Shown piece after piece: positions 1 to 8,460 of a DNA stretch of 13,037 bases. The translations under genes were made by a program, and so were the position numbers. The first letter of the stretch is position 1; each line of letters begins with the position of its first letter. The stretch comes from Spirogloea muscicola (lineage: Eukaryota > Streptophyta > Zygnematophyceae > Spirogloeales > Spirogloeaceae). The notes under the pieces were generated by a model that saw only the letters and a list, made by a program, of their open reading frames with translations, was not told where the DNA came from and ran no database searches. The stretch is taken from NCBI GenBank assembly GCA_009602725.1, contig WELB01000198.1:247272-260308 (forward strand), read 5' to 3'.

Positions 1-62
1 TCCCTGCCCCCTCCCCACATCTCCATCTCACCTGCTGCCCCCCTTCCTCGCCTCCCCCGCAG

Positions 63-2381
63 GTGATGAGCGCCGAGGTGGTGGCCAGCAACCCGTACAG
101 CCGGCTGATGGCGCTGCAGCGCATGGGCATCGTCGCCAACTACCAGGCCATCCGCAACTTCTCCGTCGCCGTCGTCGGCGTCGGCGGCGTCGGCAGCGTG
201 GCCGCCGAGATGCTGACGCGCTGCGGCATCGGCCGCCTCCTGCTCTACGACTACGACACCGTGGAGCTGGCCAACATGAACCGCCTCTTCTTCCGCCCCG
301 ACCAGGCACGCGCACCACCCGCCCGCATCACCCACGGGGGCACCTGCCCCGAGCTCTCTTCACATTGTGCCCTTCGGGGGGGACCCCGAGAGCCCAGAGT
401 TCCAGGAAGAGTCTTGAGCGCCTCGAGCCTCGAGCCTGGAGCCCCGCGCTCCGAGCTCCGAGCACCAAGCCGCTCGAGCCCTAGCTTTGAAGCGGGAGCG
501 CACGACGCCCGAGCTCACAGCTGGCTTCCCTGCACCTGGACAAGTGAATGCTAAACAGGTCCCCAACAGTGGGTCTGCTCCCAAATGCCACAGAGCCCCG
601 GAACGTGGAAGCCTGAGAGCCCAAAGATCTGAGCCTGGGGCCTGAGCCCTGAACCCTGCGCCCTGCTCCCTGCTCCTGCCCTCCAAACGCCTCCCCGCGT
701 CTCCGACAGCAAGCGCGGGCCTGACATTTGTCCGCATTCGCGTCCAAGAGCAGGCCGGTATGACCAAGACCGACGCTGCTGTCCAGACGCTCTCTGGCAT
801 CAACCCTGACGTCGTGCTCGAGGTACGTCGGCCATCAGTTTGCGTCACAGCATGTTAGCTGATTGCGTGCTCTGCTGGCTCCTCTCGCGCCTCAGCACTG
901 ACAGTCAAGGGCTGCTACGAATGTAGAGCTTCACTCTCAACATCACGACCGTTGATGGCTTCGAGGCCTTCATGAGCAGCCTCAAAGCGGCACCCGGCGT
1001 GGACCTCGTGCTTTCCTGCGTCGATAACTACGAAGCTCGCATGGTCGTCAACCAGGTCCTTCCTCCATTGCACAGTCAAGCAGCCAACAGTGATGACTTG
1101 GCATCCCGTCGAACGCACAGGCATCCTGACAATCCTGCGGCAACCCTTCGGTGGAGCTTGCATTGCAGGCCTGCAATGAGCTGGGCCAGACGTGGATGGA
1201 GTCAGGTACACCACTGTCACAGCCCTACACAGTCCTGCACTAGACGTCCTGGACTGCGGCGCGGAGCGTAGAGGAGGTGACGACCTGCTTCTGCGTTGAC
1301 TTCGCTTTGTGACAGGTGTGTCTGAAGATGCCGTGTCGGGCCATGTGCAGCTGCTGATTCCAGGAGAGACTGCCTGCTTTGCCTGTGCGCCCCCGCTGGT
1401 CAGCACTCCTCCGACACAGTTGCAGTGGCACTGGAGCTTCTTGCCTCCATCTTGTTGGGTTGCCGCTGTGCTGCTGGCCCCCGCCTGCTCATGGGATGCC
1501 CCGCTTTGTGCAGGTGGTTGCGACTGGCGTCGACGAGCGCACGCTCAAGCGTGAGGGCGTTTGTGCCGCATCGCTGCCGACCACCATGGTGAGCTGGCCG
1601 TGATGCGCGAAGTCTGCGCCTGCAGCTCCTCAGATGCTGTTTGTGCCAGCACTGAGCAAAGCGGAGCCCTGCCGGCACAATCGTTGTGCAGGGCATAGTG
1701 GCAGGCCTCTTGGTGCAAAGTGCCCTCAAGCATCTGCTCGGGTTTGGGACGGTGTCGGCCTATGTGGGGTACAACGCCTTGAAGGACTTCTTCCCCACCA
1801 TGGTCTTGCGACCTAACGAGCAGTGCACAAACGACGCCTGCAGGCTGCGGCAGGCAGAGCATGCAGCCGGAGCCCCCCAGCGTGAGGCAGCTGCGGCACT
1901 GGGCCGTGCTGCGGAGCAGGCTGAGCAGGACTTGTCGATACCCCTCCACACAGACAACGAGTGGAATATCAGGTCTTGTCAACGTCATGCTCCACTTGTC
2001 AGTGGAGCAGGCCCCAGCTTTTTCCAACTCCGGTCTAATCGACCACCCAGGTCATTGCGTGCAGTGTGGGCGTTGATGATGGACTGCAAACAGAGGGGAC
2101 GACTCAAAGGCCCTCCTCTTCGGCAGGTACCGCAAGATCCTCTGTCACATACATGTCATTTAGTCGCCCATGAAGCCAAAGTTGCCAGCACTCTGCTGAC
2201 TTCCTTGTTGCGCTTCCGCTGGGTCCCAGGTGCGGAGGAGCTGCCCGAGGGCTTGCAGCGAGACCTGCCCAGAGCCAAGCAGGTTGATGCTCACGACCTG
2301 AAACTGCAGGCCATATCTGCAGATGACGACACAGATCTGGATGATCTTCAACAACGCTTGGCTGCTCTGGGTACTCAGTAG
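63..2381 (+). CDS. UBA5: UFM1-activating enzyme E1 (UBA5), 5' partial, nine exons
   Basis: UBA5 adenylates UFM1 and holds it as a thioester before passing it to UFC1 (ufmylation, an ER and ribosome quality-control pathway). Exons: 63-305, 754-822, 927-1055, 1169-1205, 1316-1398, 1514-1588, 1692-1972, 2065-2126, 2230-2381; total 1131 nt, 376 residues plus TAG. Seen: nucleotide-binding GVGGVGS (residues 39-45), the [13 protein letters not shown] segment, zinc cysteines C180, C183, C257 and C262, and catalytic C204 in [10 protein letters not shown] (codon 1562-1564). Cys spacings equal those of human UBA5 (C226, C229, C250, C303, C308). The DNEWNI segment (about 300-305) is the UFM1-interacting sequence; the C-terminal [12 protein letters not shown] helix resembles the UFC1-binding tail. 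Intron 1 uses a GC donor (306-307); all others are GT-AG, though the donor at 1056 (GTCCTT) is weak. The first exon begins at a CAG acceptor (60-62), so the N-terminal exon lies upstream of the window. Identity is very secure; the exon 7/8 joint (1972/2065) is the least constrained. Confidence 0.95.
418..700 (+). repeat. Degenerate 7-nt-periodic repeats inside UBA5 intron 1
   Basis: Intron 1 (306-753, 448 nt) is four times longer than the other UBA5 introns. From about 420 to 475 it reads as successive heptamers (GCCTCGA, GCCTCGA, GCCTGGA, GCCCCGC, GCTCCGA, GCTCCGA, GCACCAA), and from about 645 to 681 as CCCTGNN heptamers. Both are imperfect, and no gene is seen in the intron. The period equals that of the TTTAGGG telomere unit, but descent from telomeric DNA is only a guess. 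Confidence 0.55.
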
Positions 2382-2640
2382 CTAGGCTTGAAAAGGAGCC
2401 GACTCGCATGAGCTGGATCCACCAGCGAGAAGTGGCCTTTCCAGTGCGAGAGGACCGACCATTGTTTTTGCATTTCAGAAAGTACCCCCTCGTCCTAAGC
2501 TACAAGGATGTCTGCAGCTGCTGCTGGGGTTGCCCCTCCCTGTCTGCCAGGTCTCTGCCTCGTTTCTTTTCTGCCTGACAGTTGGGCCGTCAGAGACTGC
2601 TGTCTAAGTGTAGCACACATTCTGCTATGCTTTCTTCTCG

Positions 2641-2645
2641 TGTAA
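2641..2645 (+). terminator. TGTAA polyadenylation signal, candidate for UBA5
   Basis: TGTAA lies 260 nt after the UBA5 stop codon. TGTAA is the usual poly(A) signal of chlorophyte algae. The assignment is inferred from position and from similar spacing at two other genes in this window. Confidence 0.5.
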
Positions 2646-2866
2646 TATTCCAGGTCAGCTTGATGCGAGGCCATGAAGGTATTGATGTACTGCTTGCAAT
2701 ACAATATCGACCAACCTTAGATTGCTTCACTACACCCCATTCAGAATGGCAGCAGTAACTGCAAACTGCGACTACAACCGTGAAAGAGCCTGCAAGATCA
2801 GTAAGGCGCGCACTGAAGCGCACATCCTGTACAAGTCTGCAAATCTCACTGGTCACAAAAGAAGAC

Positions 2867-3150
2867 CACCACTCTATGGTGGTTGGAGTTGCACTCATGT
2901 GGTGGCAGAGCACCAGAACTGCTCCCAATCTATGGGAAAGCAGTCCAAGGTACTAAGCACAAAGAGGCAACTCCAAACTATGAAATCAGTCAGTTGGAGC
3001 ATATTTCACTCCTTACAAGACTAGCACCTTAACACCAATCTATGGTGGTTGAAGGTGCACTACTAGAGGTGACAAAGCACCAAAATCTGATCCCAATCTA
3101 TGGGACAAGCACTACAAGATACTCAGTAGCACAAGGAGGCACAATCTCCA
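2867..3150 (+). repeat. Degenerate two-copy duplication between convergent genes
   Basis: Copy 1 (about 2867-2975) and copy 2 (about 3033-3150) align along their length. Both open with CACCA(C/A)TCTATGGTGGTTG, share GAGCACCA/AAGCACCA, then CCCAATCTATGGGA, then TACTAAGCACAAAGAGGC versus TACTCAGTAGCACAAGGAGGC. Each copy also holds two versions of a CCAATCTATGG core about 57 nt apart, giving four cores in all. The block lies in the 2382-3227 intergenic stretch; the rest of that stretch is 3' UTR-like sequence with no gene seen. Confidence 0.8.
3013..3017 (-). terminator. TGTAA polyadenylation signal, candidate for the CHAD gene
   Basis: TTACA on the plus strand is TGTAA on the minus strand, about 211 nt after the CHAD stop codon (3230-3228). 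It falls between the two copies of the local duplication. With the UBA5 signal at 2641 it would leave the two convergent transcripts about 370 nt apart. Assignment is by position only. Confidence 0.45.
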
Positions 3151-3227
3151 TGTCACAAACAACAGTGCAGACGATGAAGAATTGCACAAACCCGAGCAAT
3201 GAAGCACAACAATGAGCATTTTGGTAA

Positions 3228-5695
3228 TCAAGCAGCCAAGGCCACCTTTGAGTCCATACGACTTGCGGGTACGCCGTTGAAAGACTCCTCTTCATCGCTC
3301 GTCTTAGCCAGCTTCGGATTACTCAGGGCCTTCAGCAGCTTTGCTCGCCCATGGATGCTGAGAAGCTCGGATCTTGCATCCAGCCACTCTTTCCAGACCT
3401 GCATCAGGGAACACGGTTGCTCACTCTTTGTTAAGTGAGCTAGGATTGGCGTGCCAACACAGCCACACTGCAATGCGCCTCAAGCCTCTCCAGTGGAGCA
3501 GTTGCTTGCCTGCAGCTGCCTTGTAGCCAAATGGCGCAGGAGCGTGTGGCCTGATCGAAGAAGATGCGACCGTAGGAACCCTGCGAGCACTTCGAGGTCT
3601 TGCAGATTGCCCAAAGTGTCCTGCATGTGCTTCAGCTGCTTCAGCTCCCGGCTGTAGCGTGGATGCCCATTGTATAGGTCACCTAGCAGCTCCATTACAT
3701 ATCGCAGTTCTGCAGATTACCCCAGGCACGATAAGTATGAATGCGATTGTAGAGGTTGTTAATGCCCCAGCAAAAGTCTCTAAGTCTTGGTGCCAATGCA
3801 AGGACACACATAATAGTATCTCTGAGCCCAAGGAAACAACTGAGAAGGATCAACACTGCAGCTCCGAAGCTGCTGAAAGGGGCTAGAGGAAACCTCGCAT
3901 GTGTTTACGAAGGTCATGCACTGCACTGCTTCGAGCCGTGCTTATATGCACTCCATGACCCTTGGCAGTGTTCTTCGTGTCACTTATATTATCCGATTTA
4001 CCCTTCCCCCTCTCTGACTTGATCTCAAGGTCTGACCAGTAAGAGCACCAAGTACATTAGCTAAGGTGATGAACTCAGTATGATCTGATGACAAAACTGA
4101 AGCACCAATCTGCAAGCTGGCTGCACCTACCTCTGCACACATGCTCACAGTGCATCCATATGCGACTGCTATTGGACTATCATCCTACTTAAGACGGCAG
4201 TTTGTTTCAAACGAGAAGTGCAGTGTACCATCTATCCGCCAGGCTGGATGCAGAAGCATGGAAGTGACATAAGGCATGACCAGCGAGGGCACAGCTAGCC
4301 CGGCCATCTCCTCTGTCAAAATCTTGGCTTTCTTCTTGAATGCAGGTGTCATCACCCAGTCCTGCAACAAAGCCACCCTGCTTGTCGGTGCTCTTGATAA
4401 CAGAAGCATGTACAAATGCCAGCCACCTACATCTGATTAAAGTAGCAGCCTGCCAATGAGCTGTCCCTCGCAGGTTGTGAACGCCAGGTGAGGCTTCATG
4501 CAGTGCTGGCTCACCTCAAGTGTTTCTAGCAGTTTGCTTGTACGTCTGCCATGTAGCACGCGCATAACGTCTCGAATGGCCTGCTCCCTGTGCTCCGAGA
4601 GGACGTTGCGTGCAGACTCAACAGCTTCTGTATCTTTCTCAGAGAACTCTCCTCCTACGACGGCTTCTTCCAATGTCGCCTATGAGACAACAACCCATTC
4701 AGCGCAGCAGTGAGTCGAAGATGCTGCTTCAATGCTTGGCCAACAATCAGAAGTTTGCAATACCAGCCCCCGTCTGGCCGCCACATGCGAAACTGCTGCA
4801 GCCTGATTGTCTTTCCAAACGGCCACTGCAACAAGGTGCAGCATTTCTGGAAGCAAAGGGCCCACGCCGTCAATGGCATGCTCAGCCGTGCACCTGCATG
4901 ACATCGGCGTCGCGCAGAGTCCCGAGCACCCGAAGAACGCGGGAGATGTGCTTCGCCTGTCCTCCTTTGGGTAAGTCTGGCAATGGAGACACGGACAGCC
5001 GGGTCAACGGGGAAGGATATGAGGGGCAGGTTCCTGGCTCAAAGAGTGAGCTTGATGTCCGTACGTCAGAGCAGGCGGTGACATGAAGATGGCACAGGGG
5101 GTGCTGGTGAGGAGGCCAACCGAGGAACGGGCCAAAGAGGTGCACGGAGGTCCTGAGACGCCGGAGGGCCACGCGCAGGTCGTGTATGACCTCCTCGTTC
5201 TGCCACCAAGGCGGCCTCGTAGCGCCCCAGCGCGGCGCGTGTGAGGAGTGGCGTGCGGCACCCAGCTTGGGCGGAGAGGCTGGAGTCGCAGGGCTGGTTG
5301 CATCACAGGCGCAAGGCTGCAGCAGAGCGGCCGAGGGTGCTCACCCGAGCGTCGTCGAGGAGGGCCACCTGCTGGCTGCCGAGGCGCTGGTTGTCGCCGA
5401 TGCAGGCGCAGGCGAGGTGCTTGAGGGGCAGGTGGTGCGGCGAGAGAGCGGGCGGGCCGGCAGGGGAGGGCGCGGAGGCGGCGAGCGCGCGGAGGGCGAG
5501 GGCGCGGGGAGCGCGGAGGGCGGGCGGTGGAGGGGCGGCCGCGGGGGAGCCCAGGCGCGCCGCGGCGGCGGCGGCGGCGGCGGCCATGGGGGCGGCGGCG
5601 GCCATGGGGGCGGCGGCGGCCATGGGGCGGCCGGCGGCCAAGGGGGCGGCGGACTGGCGGAGCGCGCTAAGGCGATGGGCGAGCCCTTTGTTCAT
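3228..5695 (-). CDS. CHAD-domain protein (polyphosphate-binding type), nine exons
   Basis: CHAD domains are all-helical, contain conserved His and basic residues on two similar halves, and bind inorganic polyphosphate. Minus-strand exons: 5695-5345, 5199-5121, 4976-4894, 4679-4515, 4361-4229, 4120-4037, 3920-3894, 3709-3510, 3398-3228; 430 residues, phases matching at every joint. First half: NEEVIHDLRVALRRLR (118-133), then TLRDADV. Second half: VHDLRKHMRELRYVMELL (299-316), then TLGNLQDLEV, ending with VWKEWLDARSELL. The last intron has a GC donor in good context (CAG, GCAAGC at 3509). Exon 7 is only 27 nt; exon 6 was chosen because its phases fit and the LLHP-W to HDLRK gap in plant/cyanobacterial-type CHAD proteins needs it. 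The N-terminus is Ala/Pro/Arg-rich, possibly a chloroplast transit peptide. Met codons at 5695, 5623, 5605 and 5587 are all possible starts; 5695 is the outermost and lies within 40 nt of retroelement tail DNA, so a later start is plausible. The substrate role is inferred from the family. Confidence 0.85.
5566..5630 (+). repeat. GGC-rich and 18-bp tandem repeat in CHAD exon 1
   Basis: A (GGC)n run is followed by nearly identical 18-bp units of CATGGGGGCGGCGGCGGC. On the minus strand the units encode repeated MAAAAP, so they supply three successive in-frame Met codons (5623, 5605, 5587) and a poly-Ala run. Such repeats change length easily, which makes the CHAD start uncertain. Confidence 0.85.
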
Positions 5696-5725
5696 TCTTT
5701 TTTGGGCTGGCTTTTCCAGCCCCTA
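5686..5725 (+). mobile_element. Solo 3' tail of the hairpin-tailed retroelement family
   Basis: TTCATTCTTTTTTGGGCTGG then CTTTT then CCAGCCCC. The 7-bp stem GGGCTGG (5704-5710) and CCAGCCC (5716-5722) is perfect with a 5-nt loop. The same block ends the copies at 7236-7270, 7500-7534, 8330-8362 and, inverted, 6173-6210. No coding part of the element is visible on its 5' side, which is CHAD exon 1. It lies immediately upstream of the outermost CHAD start codon, so it would be CHAD 5' UTR or promoter DNA. Confidence 0.7.
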
Positions 5726-6172
5726 TCCTCACTTTGTCACTTTGCTGTAGAGTATGTAGGTCTTCAGATGTGCTTGCCTTTGTACTTGGCCTTTGGCCTT
5801 CGTTTGTTTCAAATACACGAAATTCTCTATCCTCAATGGGCGAGCGCTTTCTTTCTTCTGAAGGCGCGCGCTGGTACTGATGCAGAAAAGGGGGGGGGCG
5901 GCTGGGAGGAAACCGGCCGAGTGCATGCGGAGGGAAGGATCTCCCAACGAGCAAGTGGCTCGTCTCCCAACGAGGGCAAGGGCTGTGAACAGCCAGCTCG
6001 CAAGGAAACACCGGAATGAGAGAAGGCGCGCGGGGCGCATGAAATGAAAGGAGAGAGAAGGCGCGCGGGGCGCATGAATTGAAAGGGAGGCCAATTCATT
6101 GTCCAGGCAGAGTCTAGTGCAAAGTAAACGTGGCCACATAATATAGAGAAAAGCGCGGCCGAATTGACTGGT
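5726..6172. other. Gene-free stretch with short direct repeats
   Basis: No gene is recognised. The stretch lies 5' of the CHAD gene and downstream of the tail of the minus-strand retroelement copy. It contains a second fragment like post-tail DNA (CTATCCTCAATGGGCGAGC near 5828-5846, compare CTTTCAATGGGCGAGC after 7534), a run of eight or more G near 5889, and TCTCCCAACGAG twice (near 5940 and 5965). A 35-bp tandem pair is described separately. The CHAD promoter should lie here or just before it, but no convincing core promoter motif was seen. Confidence 0.6.
6018..6088 (+). repeat. Two-copy 35-bp tandem repeat
   Basis: GAGAAGGCGCGCGGGGCGCA plus TGAA begins at 6020 and again at 6055, a period of 35. 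The copies differ slightly after the shared core (ATGAAAGG versus TTGAAAGG). No coding role is seen. Confidence 0.85.
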
Positions 6173-6961
6173 GGCTGGGAGAAGCCAGCCCAAAAGGAAT
6201 GGACAAGGTCAAGAGGAGCCGAATGGCGCAGAAAGCAGGGGACGAAGTGCTAAGCGACAAGGAGCAATAATATGGAGACCTAAACGAAGGTGCCTAAGGT
6301 GACATCAGTACCCACGAGTGAGCACAAACAAATCTGACAAGCTAACTTGGGGAGCTGGAGCGGCGCCACGAAAGCCGGAGGCCTGACTTGGAGCTCGTCC
6401 TGCACGTTGATGAAGAGCCAATGCTTGCGAGCGCTGCAAACTAAGCGAGAGCCGCATTCTATAATATGCAACTAGGGCCTGCGGAATGCTGGAGTGGCCC
6501 AAGCTGCACCCCCGACTTTGACGACGCGCATCAACCAGCCGGGCCAGATGCTGGATCAGGGAGGACCATTTTACGCCGTAGCCTCCGTAGATATCCATAG
6601 CACACGGATAAAGATGGTCCCCTCGGCGATGGTCCTGGTAGTGCCGCTCCTTCTCGCGCTCCGCGCTGGACGTGGCCCAGCCAGACACGGTTGACGTGCG
6701 TGCGCCAGCCTTGTATGCGTCGATCAGTACCACGTCCAGGAGCAGACGAGGCCCACCGCCCCGGGGGGTGGCGACCACGTCCAGACGCCGCACGTATGGC
6801 ACGTACGAGAGAGGCAGCCCGCCAGACGGCACTCCCGCTGCGGTCAACGAGGCGCCGCCCCTGCCCCGCTTCCCCCGGCGGCTCCGCCCCCGCATGCTGA
6901 GCTGCGCCACCAAGCGCCCCCCTCCCGCCCCTCCGGCGCTAAACGGTCGCTCCGCAGTCAC
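6173..6961 (-). mobile_element. Retroelement-like remnant, copy A (minus strand)
   Basis: An open frame on the minus strand runs from 6961 to the stop at 6307-6305 (218 residues if read from ATG). In order it has a Gly/Arg-rich start, RRLDVVATPRGGGPRLLLDV (about residues 59-78), a charged AEREKERHYQDH stretch, RGDHLYPCAMDIYGGYG, LIQHLARLVDARR, RLSLSLQRSQALALHQRAGR, and the terminal LFVLTRGY. The order R-x-D-(L/V)-V, G-rich, L-D-V, then a charged helix and (F/Y)xPxAxxxYGG resembles the C-terminal segment that follows reverse transcriptase in some non-LTR-type elements, possibly restriction-endonuclease-like; this comes from memory and is not certain. About 115 nt past the stop is TTGTCCATTCCTTTTGGGCT and a GGCTGG/CCAGCC hairpin (6173-6190). 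No reverse transcriptase domain is present, so the copy is 5'-truncated. Confidence 0.6.
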
Positions 6962-6964
6962 TTG

Positions 6965-7270
6965 GCAGCACTGCTCGGTTTCCGGGTCCGACGCCTTTCC
7001 TGACGCAGCTACTGGCCCGGCAGGCCATCGAGCCGCGGCCGTGTCTGCCAGGCTTCAATGCTGCCGGCTCCCTCGCCCAGGTATTCCGCATGAGGCTGGC
7101 GGTCTCGCTCCGGCGCTCTTGCAGCGAGCTACTCAGACCTGATGTTGCTCACTCGCGGATACTGAGCTTCCCTCTGCATTGTCTTGTGTTTTGTAGTGCA
7201 GTTTTTATCCGGCTCCTCTTTCTTTGGCTTTGGACATCGTCCATTCTTTTTGGGCTGGCTTTGCAAGCCC
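6965..7270 (+). mobile_element. Retroelement-like remnant, copy D (plus strand)
   Basis: Same family as copy A, facing away from it (their coding starts abut near 6962). Readable pieces are PFLTQLLARQAI, then GFNAAGSLAQVFRMRLAVSL (compare copy B GFKCRRSLAQVFRMHRAVSL), then after a frameshift and internal deletion of the RAGRA block ASYSDLMLLTRGY with stop TGA at 7163-7165. The tail CCATTCTTTTTGGGCTGGCT follows, with hairpin 7252-7270 (one mismatched pair). Non-functional. Confidence 0.65.
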
Positions 7271-7284
7271 TCTTCTTTGTGAGC

Positions 7285-7537
7285 GAGCACTTTCTTTTGC
7301 TCTCGCTGTCCACACACGCGCCGGCCGCGCTAGGGCTGCTGCCTCAGGGCCTCGACGGAGTGCCGCTTTTCCTGCTTCGAGCTATTCTGTTGTTGCTCAC
7401 TCGTGGATAGATACTGAGCATCACATCTGCATCATTACGTGTCCTGGTGTGTATATTCCCTTTTTCGGCACCGTTTTGTTGCCTTTGTGGCCTGCGGATA
7501 TTGTCCATTCTTTTCGGGCTGGCTTTGCTAGCCCCTC
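7285..7537 (+). mobile_element. Retroelement-like remnant, copy C (plus strand)
   Basis: Begins about 15-20 nt after the hairpin of copy D, already inside the C-terminal coding part: LSFALAVHTRAGRARAAASG, the counterpart of LAFAVHLRAGRALAAASG in copy B. A frameshift later it ends LLLLTRG with stop TAG at 7408-7410. The 3' UTR is 105 nt, then TTGTCCATTCTTTTCGGGCT and hairpin 7516-7534, where one pair is G-T instead of the mismatch seen in copy D. This is a severely 5'-truncated copy placed head to tail behind D. Confidence 0.65.
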
Positions 7538-7619
7538 TCTTTCAATGGGCGAGCCATTTATTTCCTGGAAGCGTCCTTCTCGTCGTGCCTTAGCTGCAGC
7601 CTCTGCAGTTGTTGTCTTT

Positions 7620-8364
7620 GCTCATTATTTCTCTGGGCTGGCCTCTCCCAGCACTCACGACCTGCTCCGCAATGCCATATACGGCATCTTCACGGAGGCT
7701 GGTTACACAGTGGCACTGAAAAACTCCAGTGTCATGCCTCTGACAGCTGGGGCGGATGGCCGCCTTCACACTCGGCGCGCCGATCTCGTCGCCAGCTCGC
7801 TGGGCGGGGGGCCCCGGCTCATGGCCGACGTCGTCACCACCAACTGCGTCGATTGCAGGCGCGCCCATCGCTCGTCGGAGGAGGCGGGCTTCGCTGTCCG
7901 TCAAGCAGAGGGCGTCAAGGAGAGTAAATCCCGCGATCACCCAGCGGGGGACGAGTTGTCCCGCTCGCCGTCGATGTCCATGGAGCGTTTGGGACTCGGT
8001 GGCTCGACCTCCTGCAGCACCTTGCGAGGCGTGCAGTGGCCCGCCGCCAAGGGCAGCAGAGCGAGCAGCCCGGCTTCAAATGCCGCCGGTCGCTTGCTCA
8101 AGTGTTCAGGATGCACCGAGCCGTCTCCCTGCAGAGGTCCCTCGCCTTCGCCGTCCACCTGCGTGCAGGCCGCGCCTTGGCTGCTGCCTCCGGGTTCCGT
8201 CAGGGCGACGTCTTTCCGCCCTCTATCTACGATGACCTGCACTTGCTGCCCAGAGGTCACTGAGAGTCTCCTTTCTGACGTCTTAGCGCTTAGTATCTTG
8301 TTTCTTGCGCCCTCTGACCCTTCCAGACCTTGTCCAACCTTTTGGGCTGGCTTCTCACAGCCAC
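7620..8364 (+). mobile_element. Retroelement-like remnant, copy B (plus strand, longest coding part)
   Basis: Coding similarity starts near 7660 with DLLRNAIYGIFTEAGYTVAL, followed by RRADLVASSLGGGPRLMADV (about 7772-7831), then EGVKESKSRDHPAGDEL and MSMERLGL. Around 7991-8000 a one-base frameshift moves the frame to WLDLLQHLARRAVARRQ, SLAQVFRMHRAVSLQRSLAF, RAGRALAAASGFR and LHLLPRGH with stop TGA at 8261-8263. These blocks match copy A in the same order. The tail CCTTGTCCAACCTTTTGGGC with a weaker GGCTG/CAGCC hairpin (8345-8362) follows 80 nt later. A degraded tail-like hairpin near 7633-7652 at its 5' edge suggests it too sits behind another copy. Closest to intact but still truncated and frameshifted. 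Confidence 0.65.
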
Positions 8365-8460
8365 TGCTGTCAATCTGGAAGCGATCTTCTCCCAGCCACC
8401 GCCCTTTGTCTGGAAGCGTCTTCCTTCTGCAGCCTCGGCAGCCTGAACGGGCCGGATGGC
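8365..8460 (+). mobile_element. Small fragment of the same family after copy B
   Basis: CTGGAAGCGTCTTCCTTCTG then CAGCCTCGGCAG (near 8412) resembles 7565-7605 (CTGGAAGCGTCCTTCTCGTC, then CTGCAGCCTCTGCAG), the DNA between the tail of copy C and copy B. A nearby TCTGGAAGCGATCTTCTCCC repeats the motif. No coding remnant can be read. Confidence 0.4.

Noticed and set aside
4655-4904. Two minus-strand frames considered as an extra CHAD exon
   Set aside because: No acceptor/donor pair gives phase 0 on both sides, and joining 4894 directly to 4679 already gives a CHAD-like helix spacing. They lie in a 214-nt intron.
63-5695. UBA5 and the CHAD gene as a functional pair
   Set aside because: They are convergent, with separate poly(A) signals, and no known link joins ufmylation to polyphosphate binding. 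Adjacency alone is not evidence.
5186-6019. Long plus-strand frame, Gly-rich, 277 codons
   Set aside because: It is antisense to CHAD exons 1 and 2 and owes its length to the GGC-rich repeat; the minus-strand frame has domain evidence and consistent splice phases.
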